Assembly (NCBI RefSeq): GCF_964656455.1
Contig: NW_027555008.1
Span: 62,001 to 126,000 of the forward strand
Length of the DNA stretch: 64,000 bases
From: Halichoerus grypus
Lineage: Eukaryota > Chordata > Mammalia > Carnivora > Phocidae
Direction of reading: 5' to 3'
The notes under the pieces are model-generated. The model saw nothing but the letters and a program-made list of their open reading frames with translations. It was not told the origin of the DNA and searched no databases. The translations under genes and the position numbers were made by a program. Positions 49,923 through 62,991 of this stretch are shown piece after piece; position 1 is the stretch's first letter; the number at the start of each line of letters is the position of its first letter.

Positions 49923-51528
49923 GTGAGAGCCTGGGGAACGGGTTGCATTCATAACCCAGAGGGAGAAACAGGCCAGTGCAGAAGGCACCTCTCGAACCAG
50001 CTGTCGTTTCAAGAAACTAGCATTCCTCTTGCACGGGTGTGTGGAGCTTTAATATGCAGGCACCTCCCTCGAAGGAACAACAGTGTAGAGAAACCGTACT
50101 TTAGCTACTACGAACTCTCTGAAGCAGAATGCACTTTACGGTGTACCATGGGTGAGAGCCCGGGGATCGGGTTCCATACATAGCACGAAGGGAGAAACAG
50201 GCCTCTGCAGAAAGAACCTCTCGAACCAGCTCCAGTTTCATGAAACTAGCATTCCTCTTGCACGGGTGTGTGGAGCATTAATATGCAGGCACCTCCCTCG
50301 AAGGAACGACACTGTAGAGAAACTGTCCTTTAGCTACCTTCCACCTCTCTGCAAGAGAAAGCTGTTTACGTTATCCACGGGTGAGAACCTGGGGAACGAG
50401 TTCCATACATAACACGCAGCTAGAAACAGGCTGTTGCAGACGGCCCCTCTCGAGCCAGCTCTAGTTTCATGGAACTAGCATTCCACTTGCACGGGTGTGT
50501 GGAGGTCTAAAATGCAGGCACCTCCCTCGAAGGAACAACAGTGCAGAGAAACCGTGCTTTAGCTAGCGTCCACCTCTCTGAAGGAGGAAGCAGTTTACCG
50601 TGTACTCTGGGTGAGAGCCTGGGGAACGGGTTCCATACGTAAATCCGAGGAAGAGACAGGCCGGTGCAGAAGGTACTTCTCGAAAGAGCTCCAGTTTCAT
50701 GAATGTAGCATTCCTCTTACACGGGTGTGTGGAGGTCTAATATCCAGGCACCTCCCTCGAAGGAACAACAGTGTGGAGAAAACGTGCTTTAGCTACCGTC
50801 CACCTCTCTGAAGGAGAAAACAGTTTACCTTGTACCAGGGGTGAGAGCCTGGGGAACGGGTTGCATTCATAACCCGGAGGGAGAAACAGGCCGGTGCAGA
50901 AGGCACCTCTCGAACCAGCTGTCGTTTCAAGAAACTAGCATTCCTCTTGCACGGGTGTGTGGAGCTTTAATATGCAGGCACCTCCCTCGAAGGAACGACA
51001 GTGTAGAGAAACCGTACTTTAGCTACTCCGAACTCTCTGAAGCAGAATGCAGTTTACGGTGTACCATGGGTGAGAGCCCGGGGAACGGGTTCCATACATA
51101 GCACGGAGGGAGAAACAGGCCTGTGCAGAAAGCACCTCTCGAACCAGCTCCAGTTGCATGAAACTAGCATTCCTCTTGCCCGGCTGTGTGGAGCTTTAAC
51201 ATGCAGGCACCTCCCTCGAAGGAACGACAGTGTAGAGAAACTCTCCTTTAGCTACCTTCCACCTCTCTGCAAGAGAAAGCAGTTTACGTTATCCACAGGT
51301 GAGAACCTGGGGAACGAGTTCCATACATAACACGGAGCTAGAAACAGGCTGTTGCAGACGGCCCCTCTCGAGCCAGCTCTAGTTTCATGGAACTAGCATT
51401 CCACTTGCACGGGTGTGTGGAGGTCTCAAATGCAGGCACCTCCCTCGAAGGAACAACAGTGTAGAGAAACCGTGCTTTAGCTAGCGTCCACCTCTCTGAC
51501 GGAGAAAACTGTGTACCTTGTACCAGGG
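49923..51528 (+). repeat. 7-mer unit 2: I/B C D E F G H (1606 bp)
   Basis: Starts with an I/B hybrid. C carries GACACTGTAG, shared only with the next unit. Confidence 0.92.
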
Positions 51529-53134
51529 GTGAGAGCCTGGGGAACGGGTTGCATTCATAACCCAGAGGGAGAAACAGGCCAGTGCAGAAGGCACCTCTCG
51601 AACCAGCTGTCGTTTCAAGAAACTAGCATTCCTCTTGCACGGGTGTGTGGAGCTTTAATATGCAGGCACCTCCCTCGAAGGAACAACAGTGTAGAGAAAC
51701 CGTACTTTAGCTACTACGAACTCTCTGAAGCAGAATGCACTTTACGGTGTACCATGGGTGAGAGCCCGGGGATCGGGTTCCATACATAGCACGAAGGGAG
51801 AAACAGGCCTCTGCAGAAAGAACCTCTCGAACCAGCTCCAGTTTCATGAAACTAGCATTCCTCTTGCACGGGTGTGTGGAGCATTAATATGCAGGCACCT
51901 CCCTCGAAGGAACGACACTGTAGAGAAACTGTCCTTTAGCTACCTTCCACCTCTCTGCAAGAGAAAGCTGTTTACGTTATCCACGGGTGAGAACCTGGGG
52001 AACGAGTTCCATACATAACACGCAGCTAGAAACAGGCTGTTGCAGACGGCCCCTCTCGAGCCAGCTCTAGTTTCATGGAACTAGCATTCCACTTGCACGG
52101 GTGTGTGGAGGTCTAAAATGCAGGCACCTCCCTCGAAGGAACAACAGTGCAGAGAAACCGTGCTTTAGCTAGCGTCCACCTCTCTGAAGGAGGAAGCAGT
52201 TTACCGTGTACTCTGGGTGAGAGCCTGGGGAACGGGTTCCATACGTAAATCCGAGGAAGAGACAGGCCGGTGCAGAAGGTACTTCTCGAAAGAGCTCCAG
52301 TTTCATGAATGTAGCATTCCTCTTACACGGGTGTGTGGAGGTCTAATATCCAGGCACCTCCCTCGAAGGAACAACAGTGTGGAGAAAACGTGCTTTAGCT
52401 ACCGTCCACCTCTCTGAAGGAGAAAACAGTTTACCTTGTACCAGGGGTGAGAGCCTGGGGAACGGGTTGCATTCATAACTCGGAGGGAGAAACAGGCCGG
52501 TGCAGAAGGCACCTCTCGAACCAGCTGTCGTTTCAAGAAACTAGCATTCCTCTTGCACGGGTGTGTGGAGCTTTAATATGCAGGCACCTCCCTCGAAGGA
52601 ACGACAGTGTAGAGAAACCGTACTTTAGCTACTCGGAACTCTCTGAAGCAGAATGCAGTTTACGGTGTACCATGGGTGAGAGCCCGGGGAACGGGTTCCA
52701 TACATAGCACGGAGGGAGAAACAGGCCTGTGCAGAAAGCACCTCTCGAACCAGCTCCAGTTGCATGAAACTAGCATTCCTCTTGCCCGGCTGTGTGGAGC
52801 TTTAACATGCAGGCACCTCCCTCGAAGGAACGACAGTGTAGAGAAACTGTCCTTTAGCTACCTTCCACCTCTCTGCAAGAGAAAGCAGTTTACGTTATCC
52901 ACAGGTGAGAACCTGGGGAACGAGTTCCATACATAACACGGAGCTAGAAACAGGCTGTTGCAGACGGCCCCTCTCGAGCCAGCTCTAGTTTCATGGAACT
53001 AGCATTCCACTTGCACGGGTGTGTGGAGGTCTCAAATGCAGGCACCTCCCTCGAAGGAACAACAGTGTAGAGAAACCGTGCTTTAGCTAGCGTCCACCTC
53101 TCTGAAGGAGAAAACTGTGTACCTTGTACCAGGG
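51529..53134 (+). repeat. 7-mer unit 3: I/B C D E F G H (1606 bp)
   Basis: Starts with an I/B hybrid and shares GACACTGTAG with unit 2. F has CATAACTCGGAGG (52480) and G has GAAACTGTCC. It is followed by a normal I at 53135. Confidence 0.92.
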
Positions 53135-53823
53135 GTGAGAGCCTGGGGAACGGGTTGCATTCATAACCCAGAGGGAGAAACAGGCCAGTGCAGAAGGCAC
53201 CTCTCGAACCAGCTGTCGTTTCAAGAAACTAGCATTCCTCTTGCACGGGTTTGGGGAGGTCTAAAATGCAGGCACCTCCCTCGAAGGAACGATAGTGTAG
53301 AGAAACCGTACTTTAGCTACCAACGAACTGTCTGAAGGAGAATGCACTTTACGGTGTACCACGGGTGAGAGCCCGGGGAACGGGTTCCATACGTAGCACG
53401 GAGGGAGAAACAGGCCGGTGCAGAAAGCACCTCTCGAACCAGCTCCAGTTTCATGAAACTAGCATTCCTCTTGCCCGGGTGTGTGGAGCTTTAATATGCA
53501 GGCACCTCCCTCGAAGGAACGACAGTGTAGAGAAACCGTCCTTTAGCTACGGTCCACCTCTCTACAGGAGAAAGCAGTTTACGTTGTCCACGGGTGAGAA
53601 ACTGCGGAACGAGTTGCATACATAACACGGAGCGAGAAACAGGCCGTTGCAGACGGCCCCTCTCGAGCCAGCTCTAGTTTCATGGAACTAGCATTCCACT
53701 TGCACGGGTGTGTGCAGGTCTAAAATACAGGCACCTCCCTCGAAGGAAAAACAGTGTAGAGAAACCGTGCTTTAGCTACCGTCCACCTCTCTGAAGGAGG
53801 AAGCAGTTTACCGTGTACTGTGG

Positions 53824-56800
53824 GTGAGGGCCTGGGGAGCGGGTTCCATATGTAAATCCGAGGGAGACACAGGCCGGTGCAGAAGGTACTTCTCGAACGA
53901 GCTCCAGTTTCACGAATGTAGCATTCCTCTTACACGGGTGTGTGGAGGTCTAATATCCAGGCACCTCCCTCGAAGGAACAACAGTGTGGAGAAAACGTGC
54001 TTTAGCTACCGTCCAGCTCTGTGAAGGAGAAAGCAGTTTACGGTGTACCAGGAGTGAGAGCCTGGGAAACGGGTTGCATTCATAACCCGGAGGGAGAAGC
54101 AGGCCGGTGCAGAAGGCACCTCTCGAACCAGCTGTCGTTTCAAGAAACTAGCATTCCTCTTGCACGGGTGTGTGGAGGTCCACAATGCAGGCACCTCCCT
54201 CGAAGGAACAACAGTGTAGAGAAACCGTACTTTAGCTACTACGAACTCTCTGAAACAGAATGCACTTTACGGTGTACCATGGGTGAGAACCCGGGGATCG
54301 GGTTCCATACATAGCACGAAGGGAGAAACAGGCCTCTGCAGAAAGAACCTCTCGAACCAGCTCCAGTTTCATGAAACTAGCATTCCTCTTGCACGGGTGT
54401 GTGGAGCATTAATATGCAGGCACCTCCCTCGAAGGAACGACAGTGTAGAGAAACTGTCCTTTAGCTACCTTCCACCTCTCTGCAAGAGAAAGCTGTTTAC
54501 GTTATCCACGGGTGAGAACCTGGGGAACGAGTTCCATACATCACACGCAGCTAGAAACAGGCTGTTGCAGACGGCCCCTCTCGAGCCAGCTCTAGTTTCA
54601 TGGAACTAGCATTCCACTTGCACGGGTGTGTGGAGGTCTAAAATGCAGGCACCTCCCTCGAAGGAACAACAGTGCAGAGAAACCGTGCTTTAGCTAGCGT
54701 CCACCTCTCTGAAGGAGGAAGCAGTTTACCGTGTACTCTGGGTGAGAGCCTGGGGAACGGGTTCCATACGTAAATCCGAGGAAGAGACAGGCCGGTGCAG
54801 AAGGTACTTCTCGAAAGAGCTCCAGTTTCATGAATGTAGCATTCCTCTTACACGGGTGTGTGGAGGTCTAATATCCAGGCACCTCCCTCGAAGGAACAAC
54901 AGTGTGGAGAAAACGTGCTTTAGCTACCGTCCACCTCTCTGAAGGAGAAAACAGTTTACCTTGTACCAGGGGTGAGAGCCTGGGGAACGGGTTGCATTCA
55001 TAACCCGGAGGGAGAAACAGGCCGGTGCAGAAGGCACCTCTCGAACCAGCTGTCGTTTCAAGAAACTAGCATTCCTCTTGCACGGGTGTGTGGAGCTTTA
55101 ATATGCAGGCACCTCCCTCGAAGGAACGACAGTGTAGAGAAACCGTACTTTAGCTACTCCGAACTCTCTGAAGCAGAATGCAGTTTACGGTGTACCATGG
55201 GTGAGAGCCCGGGGAACGGGTTCCATACATAGCACGGAGGGAGAAACAGGCCTGTGCAGAAAGCACCTCTCGAACCAGCTCCAGTTGCATGAAACTAGCA
55301 TTCCTCTTGCCCGGCTGTGTGGAGCTTTAACATGCAGGCACCTCCCTCGAAGGAACGACAGTGTAGAGAAACTGTCCTTTAGCTACCTTCCACCTCTCTG
55401 CAAGAGAAAGCAGTTTACGTTATCCACAGGTGAGAACCTGGGGAACGAGTTCCATACATAACACGGAGCTAGAAACAGGCTGTTGCAGACGGCCCCTCTC
55501 GAGCCAGCTCTAGTTTCATGGAACTAGCATTCCACTTGCACGGGTGTGTGGAGGTCTCAAATGCAGGCACCTCCCTCGAAGGAACAACAGTGTAGAGAAA
55601 CCGTGCTTTAGCTAGCGTCCACCTCTCTGACGGAGAAAACTGTGTACCTTGTACCAGGGGTGAGAGCCTGGGGAACGGGTTGCATTCATAACCCAGAGGG
55701 AGAAACAGGCCAGTGCAGAAGGCACCTCTCGAACCAGCTGTCGTTTCAAGAAACTAGCATTCCTCTTGCACGGGTGTGTGGAGCTTTAATATGCAGGCAC
55801 CTCCCTCGAAGGAACAACAGTGTAGAGAAACCGTACTTTAGCTACTACGAACTCTCTGAAGCAGAATGCACTTTACGGTGTACCATGGGTGAGAGCCCGG
55901 GGATCGGGTTCCATACATAGCACGAAGGGAGAAACAGGCCTCTGCAGAAAGAACCTCTCGAACCAGCTCCAGTTTCATGAAACTAGCATTCCTCTTGCAC
56001 GGGTGTGTGGAGCATTAATATGCAGGCACCTCCCTCGAAGGAACGACAGTGTAGAGAAACTGTCCTTTAGCTACCTTCCACCTCTCTGCAAGAGAAAGCT
56101 GTTTACGTTATCCACGGGTGAGAACCTGGGGAACGAGTTCCATACATAACACGCAGCTAGAAACAGGCTGTTGCAGACGGCCCCTCTCGAGCCAGCTCTA
56201 GTTTCATGGAACTAGCATTCCACTTGCACGGGTGTGTGGAGGTCTAAAATGCAGGCACCTCCTTCGAAGGAACAACAGTGCAGAGAAACCGTGCTTTAGC
56301 TAGCGTCCACCTCTCTGAAGGAGGAAGCAGTTTACCGTGTACTCTGGGTGAGAGCCTGGGGAACGGGTTCCATACGTAAATCCGAGGAAGAGACAGGCCG
56401 GTGCAGAAGGTACTTCTCGAAAGAGCTCCAGTTTCATGAATGTAGCATTCCTCTTACACGGGTGTGTGGAGGTCTAATATCCAGGCACCTCCCTCGAAGG
56501 AACAACAGTGTGGAGAAAACGTGCTTTAGCTACCGTCCACCTCTCTGAAGGAGAAAACAGTTTACCTTGTACCAGGGGTGAGAGCCTGGGGAACGGGTTG
56601 CATTCATAACCCGGAGGGAGAAACAGGCCGGTGCAGAAGGCACCTCTCGAACCAGCTGTCGTTTCAAGAAACTAGCATTCCTCTTGCACGGGTGTGTGGA
56701 GCTTTAATATGCAGGCACCTCCCTCGAAGGAACGACAGTGTAGAGAAACCGTACTTTAGCTACTCCGAACTCTCTGAGCAGAATGCAGTTTACGGTGTAC

Positions 56801-57953
56801 CATGGGTGAGAGCCTGGGGAACGGGTTCCATACATAGCACGGAGGGAGAAACAGGCCTGTGCAGAAAGCACCTCTCGAACCAGCTCCAGTTGCATGAAAC
56901 TAGCATTCCTCTTGCCCGGCTGTGTGGAGCTTTAACATGCAGGCACCTCCCTCGAAGGAACGACAGTGTAGAGAAACTCTCCTTTAGCTACCTTCCACCT
57001 CTCTGCAAGAGAAAGCAGTTTACGTTATCCACAGGTGAGAACCTGGGGAACGAGTTCCATACATAACACGGAGCTAGAAACAGGCTGTTGCAGACGGCCC
57101 CTCTCGAGCCAGCTCTAGTTTCATGGAACTAGCATTCCACTTGCACGGGTGTGTGGAGGTCTCAAATGCAGGCACCTCCCTCGAAGGAACAACAGTGTAG
57201 AGAAACCGTGCTTTAGCTAGCGTCCACCTCTCTGACGGAGAAAACTGTGTACCTTGTACCAGGGGTGAGAGCCTGGGGAACGGGTTGCATTCATAACCCA
57301 GAGGGAGAAACAGGCCAGTGCAGAAGGCACCTCTCGAACCAGCTGTCGTTTCAAGAAACTAGCATTCCTCTTGCACGGGTTTGGGGAGGTCTAAAATGCA
57401 GGCACCTCCCTCGAAGGAACGATAGTGTAGAGAAACCGTACTTTAGCTACCAACGAACTGTCTGAAGGAGAATGCACTTTACGGTGTACCACGGGTGAGA
57501 GCCCGGGGAACGGGTTCCATACGTAGCACGGAGGGAGAAACAGGCCGGTGCAGAAAGCACCTCTCGAACCAGCTCCAGTTTCATGAAACTAGCATTCCTC
57601 TTGCCCGGGTGTGTGGAGCTTTAATATGCAGGCACCTCCCTCGAAGGAACGACAGTGTAGAGAAACCGTCCTTTAGCTACGGTCCACCTCTCTGCAGGAG
57701 AAAGCAGTTTACGTTGTCCACGGGTGAGAAACTGTGGAACGAGTTGCATACATAACACGGAGCGAGAAACAGGCCGTTGCAGACGGCCCCTCTCGAGCCA
57801 GCTCTAGTTTCATGGAACTAGCATTCCACTTGCACGGGTGTGTGCAGGTCTAAAATACAGGCACCTCCCTCGAAGGAAAAACAGTGTAGAGAAACCGTGC
57901 TTTAGCTACCGTCCACCTCTCTGAAGGAGGAAGCAGTTTACCGTGTACTGTGG
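53824..57953 (+). repeat. HOR copy 20: 18-mer, 1 bp short (4130 bp)
   Basis: Order A-H, I/B (55660), C-H, I, J, K. The second F lost one A (CTCTGAGCAG near 56773-56782). The following G starts GAGCCTGGGG (C-to-T at 56815), destroying its CCCGGG site. The second D has a perfect TCCTTCGAAGGA at 56260. Confidence 0.93.
55660..55888 (+). repeat. Hybrid monomer I/B, last copy
   Basis: Same structure as at 37530 and 44186 and followed by C. All I/B hybrids in the window appear to descend from one crossover. Confidence 0.9.
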
Positions 57954-57990
57954 GTGAGGGCCTGGGGAGCGGGTTCCATATGTAAATCCG

Positions 57991-58010
57991 AGGGAGACAC
58001 AGGGAGACAC
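57991..58010 (+). repeat. 10-bp direct tandem duplication in monomer A
   Basis: AGGGAGACAC occurs twice in a row where other A monomers have it once. This is a typical replication-slippage product. Confidence 0.95.
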
Positions 58011-58422
58011 AGGCCGGTGCAGAAGGTACTTCTCGAACGAGCTCCAGTTTCATGAATGTAGCATTCCTCTTACACGGGTGTGTGGAGGTCTAATATCCAG
58101 GCACCTCCCTCGAAGGAACAACAGTGTGGAGAAAACGTGCTTTAGCTACTGTCCAGCTCTGTGAAGGAGAAAGCAGTTTACGGTGTACCAGGAGTGAGAG
58201 CCTGGGAAACGGGTTGCATTCATAACCCGGAGGGAGAAGCAGGCCGGTGCAGAAGGCACCTCTCGAACCAGCTGTCGTTTCAAGAAACTAGCATTCCTCT
58301 TGCAGGGGTGTGTGGAGGTCCACAATGCAGGCACCTCCCTCGAAGGAACAACAGTGTAGAGAAACCGTACTTTAGCTACTACGAACTCTCTGAAGCAGAA
58401 TGCACTTTACGGTGTACCATGG

Positions 58423-58631
58423 GTGAGAGCCCGGGGAGAGGGAGAAACAGGCCTCTGCAGAAAGAACCTCTCGAACCAGCTCCAGTTTCATGAAACTAGC
58501 ATTCCTCTTGCACGGGTGTGTGGCGCATTAATATGCAGGCACCTCCCTCGAAGGAACGACAGTGTAGAGAAACTGTCCTTTAGCTACCTTCCACCTCTCT
58601 GCAAGAGAAAGCTGTTTACGTTATCCACGGG
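58423..58631 (+). repeat. C monomer with 21-bp deletion
   Basis: Reads CCCGGGGAGAGGGAGAAAC. The segment holding ATCGGGTTCC, CATACATAGC and ACGA is lost. The remainder is a normal C. Confidence 0.92.
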
Positions 58632-61384
58632 TGAGAACCTGGGGAACGAGTTCCATACATAACACGCAGCTAGAAACAGGCTGTTGCAGACGGCCCCTCT
58701 CGAGCCAGCTCTAGTTTCATGGAACTAGCATTCCACTTGCACGGGTGTGTGGAGGTCTAAAATGCAGGCACCTCCCTCGAAGGAACAACAGTGCAGAGAA
58801 ACCGTGCTTTAGCTAGCGTCCACCTCTCTGAAGGAGGAAGCAGTTTACCGTGTACTCTGGGTGAGAGCCTGGGGAACGGGTTCCATACGTAAATCCGAGG
58901 AAGAGACAGGCCGGTGCAGAAGGTACTTCTCGAAAGAGCTCCAGTTCCATGAATGTAGCATTCCTCTTACACGGGTGTGTGGAGGTCTAATATCCAGGCA
59001 CCTCCCTCGAAGGAACAACAGTGTGGAGAAAACGTGCTTTAGCTACCGTCCACCTCTCTGAAGGAGAAAACAGTTTACCTTGTACCAGGGGTGAGAGCCT
59101 GGGGAACGGGTTGCATTCATAACCCGGAGGGAGAAACAGGCCGGTGCAGAAGGCACCTCTCGAACCAGCTGTCGTTTCAAGAAACTAGCATTCCTCTTGC
59201 ACGGGTGTGTGGAGCTTTAATATGCAGGCACCTCCCTCGAAGGAACGACAGTGTAGAGAAACCGTACTTTAGCTACTACGAACTCTCTGAAGCAGAATGC
59301 AGTTTACGGTGTACCATGGGTGAGAGCCCGGGGAACGGGTTCCATACATAGCACGGAGGGAGAAACAAGCCTGTGCAGAAAGCACCTCTCGAACCAGCTC
59401 CAGTTGCATGAAACTAGCATTCCTCTTGCCCGGCTGTGTGGAGCTTTAACATGCAGGCACCTCCCTCGAAGGAACGACAGTGTAGAGAAACTCTCCTTTA
59501 GCTACCTTCCACCTCTCTGCAAGAGAAAGCAGTTTACGTTATCCACAGGTGAGAACCTGGGGAACGAGTTCCATACATAACACGGAGCTAGAAACAGGCT
59601 GTTGCAGACGGCCCCTCTCGAGCCAGCTCTAGTTTCATGGAACTAGCATTCCACTTGCACGGGTGTGTGGAGGTCTCAAATGCAGGCACCTCCCTCGAAG
59701 GAACAACAGTGTAGAGAAACCGTGCTTTAGCTAGCGTCCACCTCTCTGACGGAGAAAACTGTGTACCTTGTACCAGGGGTGAGAGCCTGGGGAACGGGTT
59801 GCATTCATAACCCAGAGGGAGAAACAGGCCAGTGCAGAAGGCACCTCTCGAACCAGCTGTCGTTTCAAGAAACTAGCATTCCTCTTGCACGGGTTTGGGG
59901 AGGTCTAAAATGCAGGCACCTCCCTCGAAGGAACGATAGTGTAGAGAAACCGTACTTTAGCTACCAACGAACTGTCTGAAGGAGAATGCACTTTACGGTG
60001 TACCACGGGTGAGAGCCCGGGGAACGGGTTCCATACGTAGCACGGAGGGAGAAACAGGCCGGTGCAGAAAGCACCTCTCGAACCAGCTCCAGTTTCATGA
60101 AACTAGCATTCCTCTTGCCCGGGTGTGTGGAGCTTTAATATGCAGGCACCTCCCTCGAAGGAACGACAGTGTAGAGAAACCGTCCTTTAGCTACGGTCCA
60201 CCTCTCTGCAGGAGAAAGCAGTTTACGTTGTCCACGGGTGAGAAACTGCGGAACGAGTTGCATACATAACACGGAGCGAGAAACAGGCCATTGCAGACGG
60301 CCCCTCTCGAGCCAGCTCTAGTTTCATGGAACTAGCATTCCACTTGCACGGGTGTGTGCAGGTCTAAAATACAGGCACCTCCCTCGAAGGAAAAACAGTG
60401 TAGAGAAACCGTGCTTTAGCTAGCGTCCACCTCTCTGAAGGAGGAAGCAGTTTACCGTGTACTGTGGGTGAGGGCCTGGGGAGCGGGTTCCATATGTAAA
60501 TCCGAGGGAGACACAGGCCGGTGCAGAAGGTACTTCTCGAACGAGCTCCAGTTTCACGAATGTAGCATTCCTCTTACACGGGTGTGTGGAGGTCTAATAT
60601 CCAGGCACCTCCCTCGAAGGAACAACAGTGTGGAAAAACGTGCTTTAGCTACCGTCCAGCTCTGTGAAGGAGAAAGCAGTTTACGGTGTACCAGGAGTGA
60701 GAGCCTGGGAAACGGGTTGCATTCATAACCCGGAGGGAGAAGCAGGCCGGTGCAGAAGGCACCTCTCGAACCAGCTGTAGTTTCAAGAAACTAGCATTCC
60801 TCTTGCACTGGTGCGTGGAGGTCCACAATGCAGGCACCTCCCTCAAAGGAACAACAGTGTAGAGAAACCGTACTTTAGCTACTACGAACTCTCTGAAGCA
60901 GAATGCACTTTACGGTGTACCATGGGTGAGAGCCCGGGGATCGGGTTCCATACATAGCACGAAGGGAGAAACAGGCCTCTGCAGAAAGAACCTCTCGAAC
61001 CAGCTCCAGTTTCATGAAACTAGCATTCCTCTTGCACGGGTGTGTGGAGCATTAATATGCAGGCACCTCCCTCGAAGGAACGACAGTGTAGAGAAACTGT
61101 CCTTTAGCTACCTTCCACCTCTCTGCAAGAGAAAGCTGTTTACGTTATCCACGGGTGAGAACCTGGGGAACGAGTTCCATACATAACACGCAGCTAGAAA
61201 CAGGCTGTTGCAGACGGCCCCTCTCGAGCCAGCTCTATTTTCATGGAACTAGCATTCCACTTGCACGGGTGTGTGGAGGTCTAAAATGCAGGCACCTCCC
61301 TCGAAGGAACAACAGTGCAGAGAAACCGTGCTTTAGCTAGCGTCCACCTCTCTGAAGGAGGAAGCAGTTTACCGTGTACTGTGG

Positions 61385-61614
61385 GTGAGGGCCTGGGGAC
61401 CGGGTTCCATACGTAAATCCGAGGGAGACACAGGCCGGTGCAGAAGGTACTTCTCGAACGAGCTCCAGTTTCACGAATGTAGCATGCCTCTTACACGGGT
61501 GTGTGGAGTTCTAATATCCAGGCACCTCCCTCGAAGGAACAACAGTGTGGAGAAAACGTGCTTTAGCTACCGTCCACCTCTCTGAAGGAGAAAACAGTTT
61601 ACCGTGTACCAGGG
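61385..61614 (+). repeat. A-like monomer in the E slot (A/E mosaic)
   Basis: Left side A (GTGAGGGCCTGGGGACC, GAGGGAGACACAGG, GAACGAGC, TTTCACG) with the E-type CATACGTAAATC. Right end E-like (CCACCTCTCTG, GAGAAAACAG). The ACCGGG variant is shared with the A at 2642. Private changes are AGCATGCCTC and GGAGTTCTAATATCC. Confidence 0.85.
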
Positions 61615-62761
61615 GTGAGAGCCTGGGGAACGGGTTGCATTCATAACCCGGAGGGAGAAACAGGCCGGTGCAGAAGGCACCTCTCGAACCAGCTGTCGTT
61701 TCAAGAAACTAGCATTCCTCTTGCACGGGTGTGTGGAGCTTTAATATGCAGGCACCTCCCTCGAAGGAACGACAGTGTAGAGAAACCGTACTTTAGCTAC
61801 TATGAACTCTCTGAAGCTGATTGCAGTTTACGGTGTACCATGGGTGAGAGCCCGGGGAACGGGTTCCATACATAGCACGGAGGGAGAACCAGGCCTGTGC
61901 AGAAAGCACCTCTCGAACCAGCTCCAGTTGCATGAAACTAGCATTCCTCTTGCCCGGCTGTGTGGAGCTTTAACATGCAGGCACCTCCCTCGAAGGAACG
62001 ACAGTGTAGAGAAACTCTCCTTTAGCTACCTTCCACCTCTCTGCAAGAGAAAGCAGTTTACGTTATCCACAGGTGAGAACCTGGGGAACGAGTTCCATAC
62101 ATAACACGGAGCTAGAAACAGGCCGTTGCAGACGGCCCCTCTCGAGCCAGCTCTAGTTTCATGGAACTAGCATTCCACGTGCACGGGTGTGTGGAGGTCT
62201 CAAATGCAGGCACCTCCCTCGAAGGAACAACAGTGTAGAGAAACCGTGCTTTAGCTAGCGTCCACCTCTCTGACGGAGAAAACTGTGTACCTTGTACCAG
62301 GGGTGAGAGCCTGGGGAACGGGTTGCATTCATAACCCAGAGGGAGAAACAGGCCAGTGCAGAAGGCACCTCTCGAACCAGCTGTCGTTTCAAGAAACTAG
62401 CATTCCTCTTGCACGGGTTTGGGGAGGTCTAAAATGCAGGCACCTCCCTCGAAGGAACGATAGTGTAGAGAAACCGTACTTTAGCTACCAACGAACTGTC
62501 TGAAGGAGAATGCACTTTACGGTGTACCACGGGTGAGAGCCCGGGGAACGGGTTCCATACGTAGCACGGAGGGAGAAACAGGCCGGTGCAGAAAGCACCT
62601 CTCGAACCACCTCCAGGTTCATGAAACTAGCATTCCTCTTGCCCGGGTGTGTGGAGCTTTAATATGCAGGCACCTCCCTCGAAGGAACGACAGTGTAGAG
62701 AAACCGTCCTTTAGCTACGGTCCACCTCTCTGCAGGAGAAAGCAGTTTACGTTGTCCACGG

Positions 62762-62991
62762 GTGAGAAACTGCGGAACGAGTTGCATACATAACACGGAG
62801 CGAGAAACAGGCCGTTGCAGACGGCCCCTCTCGAGCCAGCTCTAGTTTCATGGAACTAGCATTCCACTTGCACGGGTGTGTGCAGGTCTAAAATACAGGC
62901 ACCTCCCTCGAAGGAAAAACAGTGTAGAGAAAACGTGCTTTAGCTACCGTCCAGCTCTGTGAAGGAGAAAGCAGTTTTCGGTGTATCAGGA
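62762..62991 (+). repeat. Hybrid monomer K/A
   Basis: K through GAAGGAAAAACAGTGTAG, then A (GAAAACGTGC, CCAGCTCTGTG). It is followed directly by B at 62992, so one whole A-sized unit was lost. The tail has TTTTCGGTGTATCAGG instead of TTTACGGTGTACCAGG. Confidence 0.9.

Larger units (their letters stand above)
46481..53823 (+). repeat. HOR copy 19: 32-mer with a four-fold 7-mer (7343 bp)
   Basis: Order A, then B C D E F G H followed by three copies of I/B C D E F G H, then I J K. The 7-mer repeats every 1606 bp (B or I/B at 46711, 48317, 49923, 51529, ending at 53135). Two of the inserted 7-mers share the private GACACTGTAG in C (near 50310 and 51916), so they are a recent duplication of each other. 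Confidence 0.93.
57954..60467 (+). repeat. HOR copy 21: 11-mer with two indels (2514 bp)
   Basis: Order A-K. A has a 10-bp tandem duplication (57991-58010) and C a 21-bp deletion near 58438, which account exactly for the length 2525 + 10 - 21. C also has GTGTGGCGCATT near 58518-58529. Confidence 0.93.
60468..62991 (+). repeat. HOR copy 22: irregular 11-mer (2524 bp)
   Basis: Order A B C D A/E F G H I J K/A. A lost one base (GTGGAAAAACG near 60631). B has the GAGGTCCACAATG haplotype with CACTGGTGCGTGG and CCCTCAAAGG. The E slot is a mostly A-like monomer. The last monomer is K fused to A, so the following A is missing. Confidence 0.9.

Noticed and set aside
46481..53823. Assembly artefact as the sole cause of the 32-mer
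   Set aside because: The inserted 7-mers carry different private variants (GGGAAAAACAGG, GAGAAAAAGTGC, GACACTGTAG, CATAACTCGG), so they are not simple re-use of the same reads. Raw reads would settle it.
56578..57066. A 162-codon frame, longer than the others
   Set aside because: It results from a one-base deletion near 56777 that joins the frames of an F and a G monomer. It is a product of decay and not a gene.
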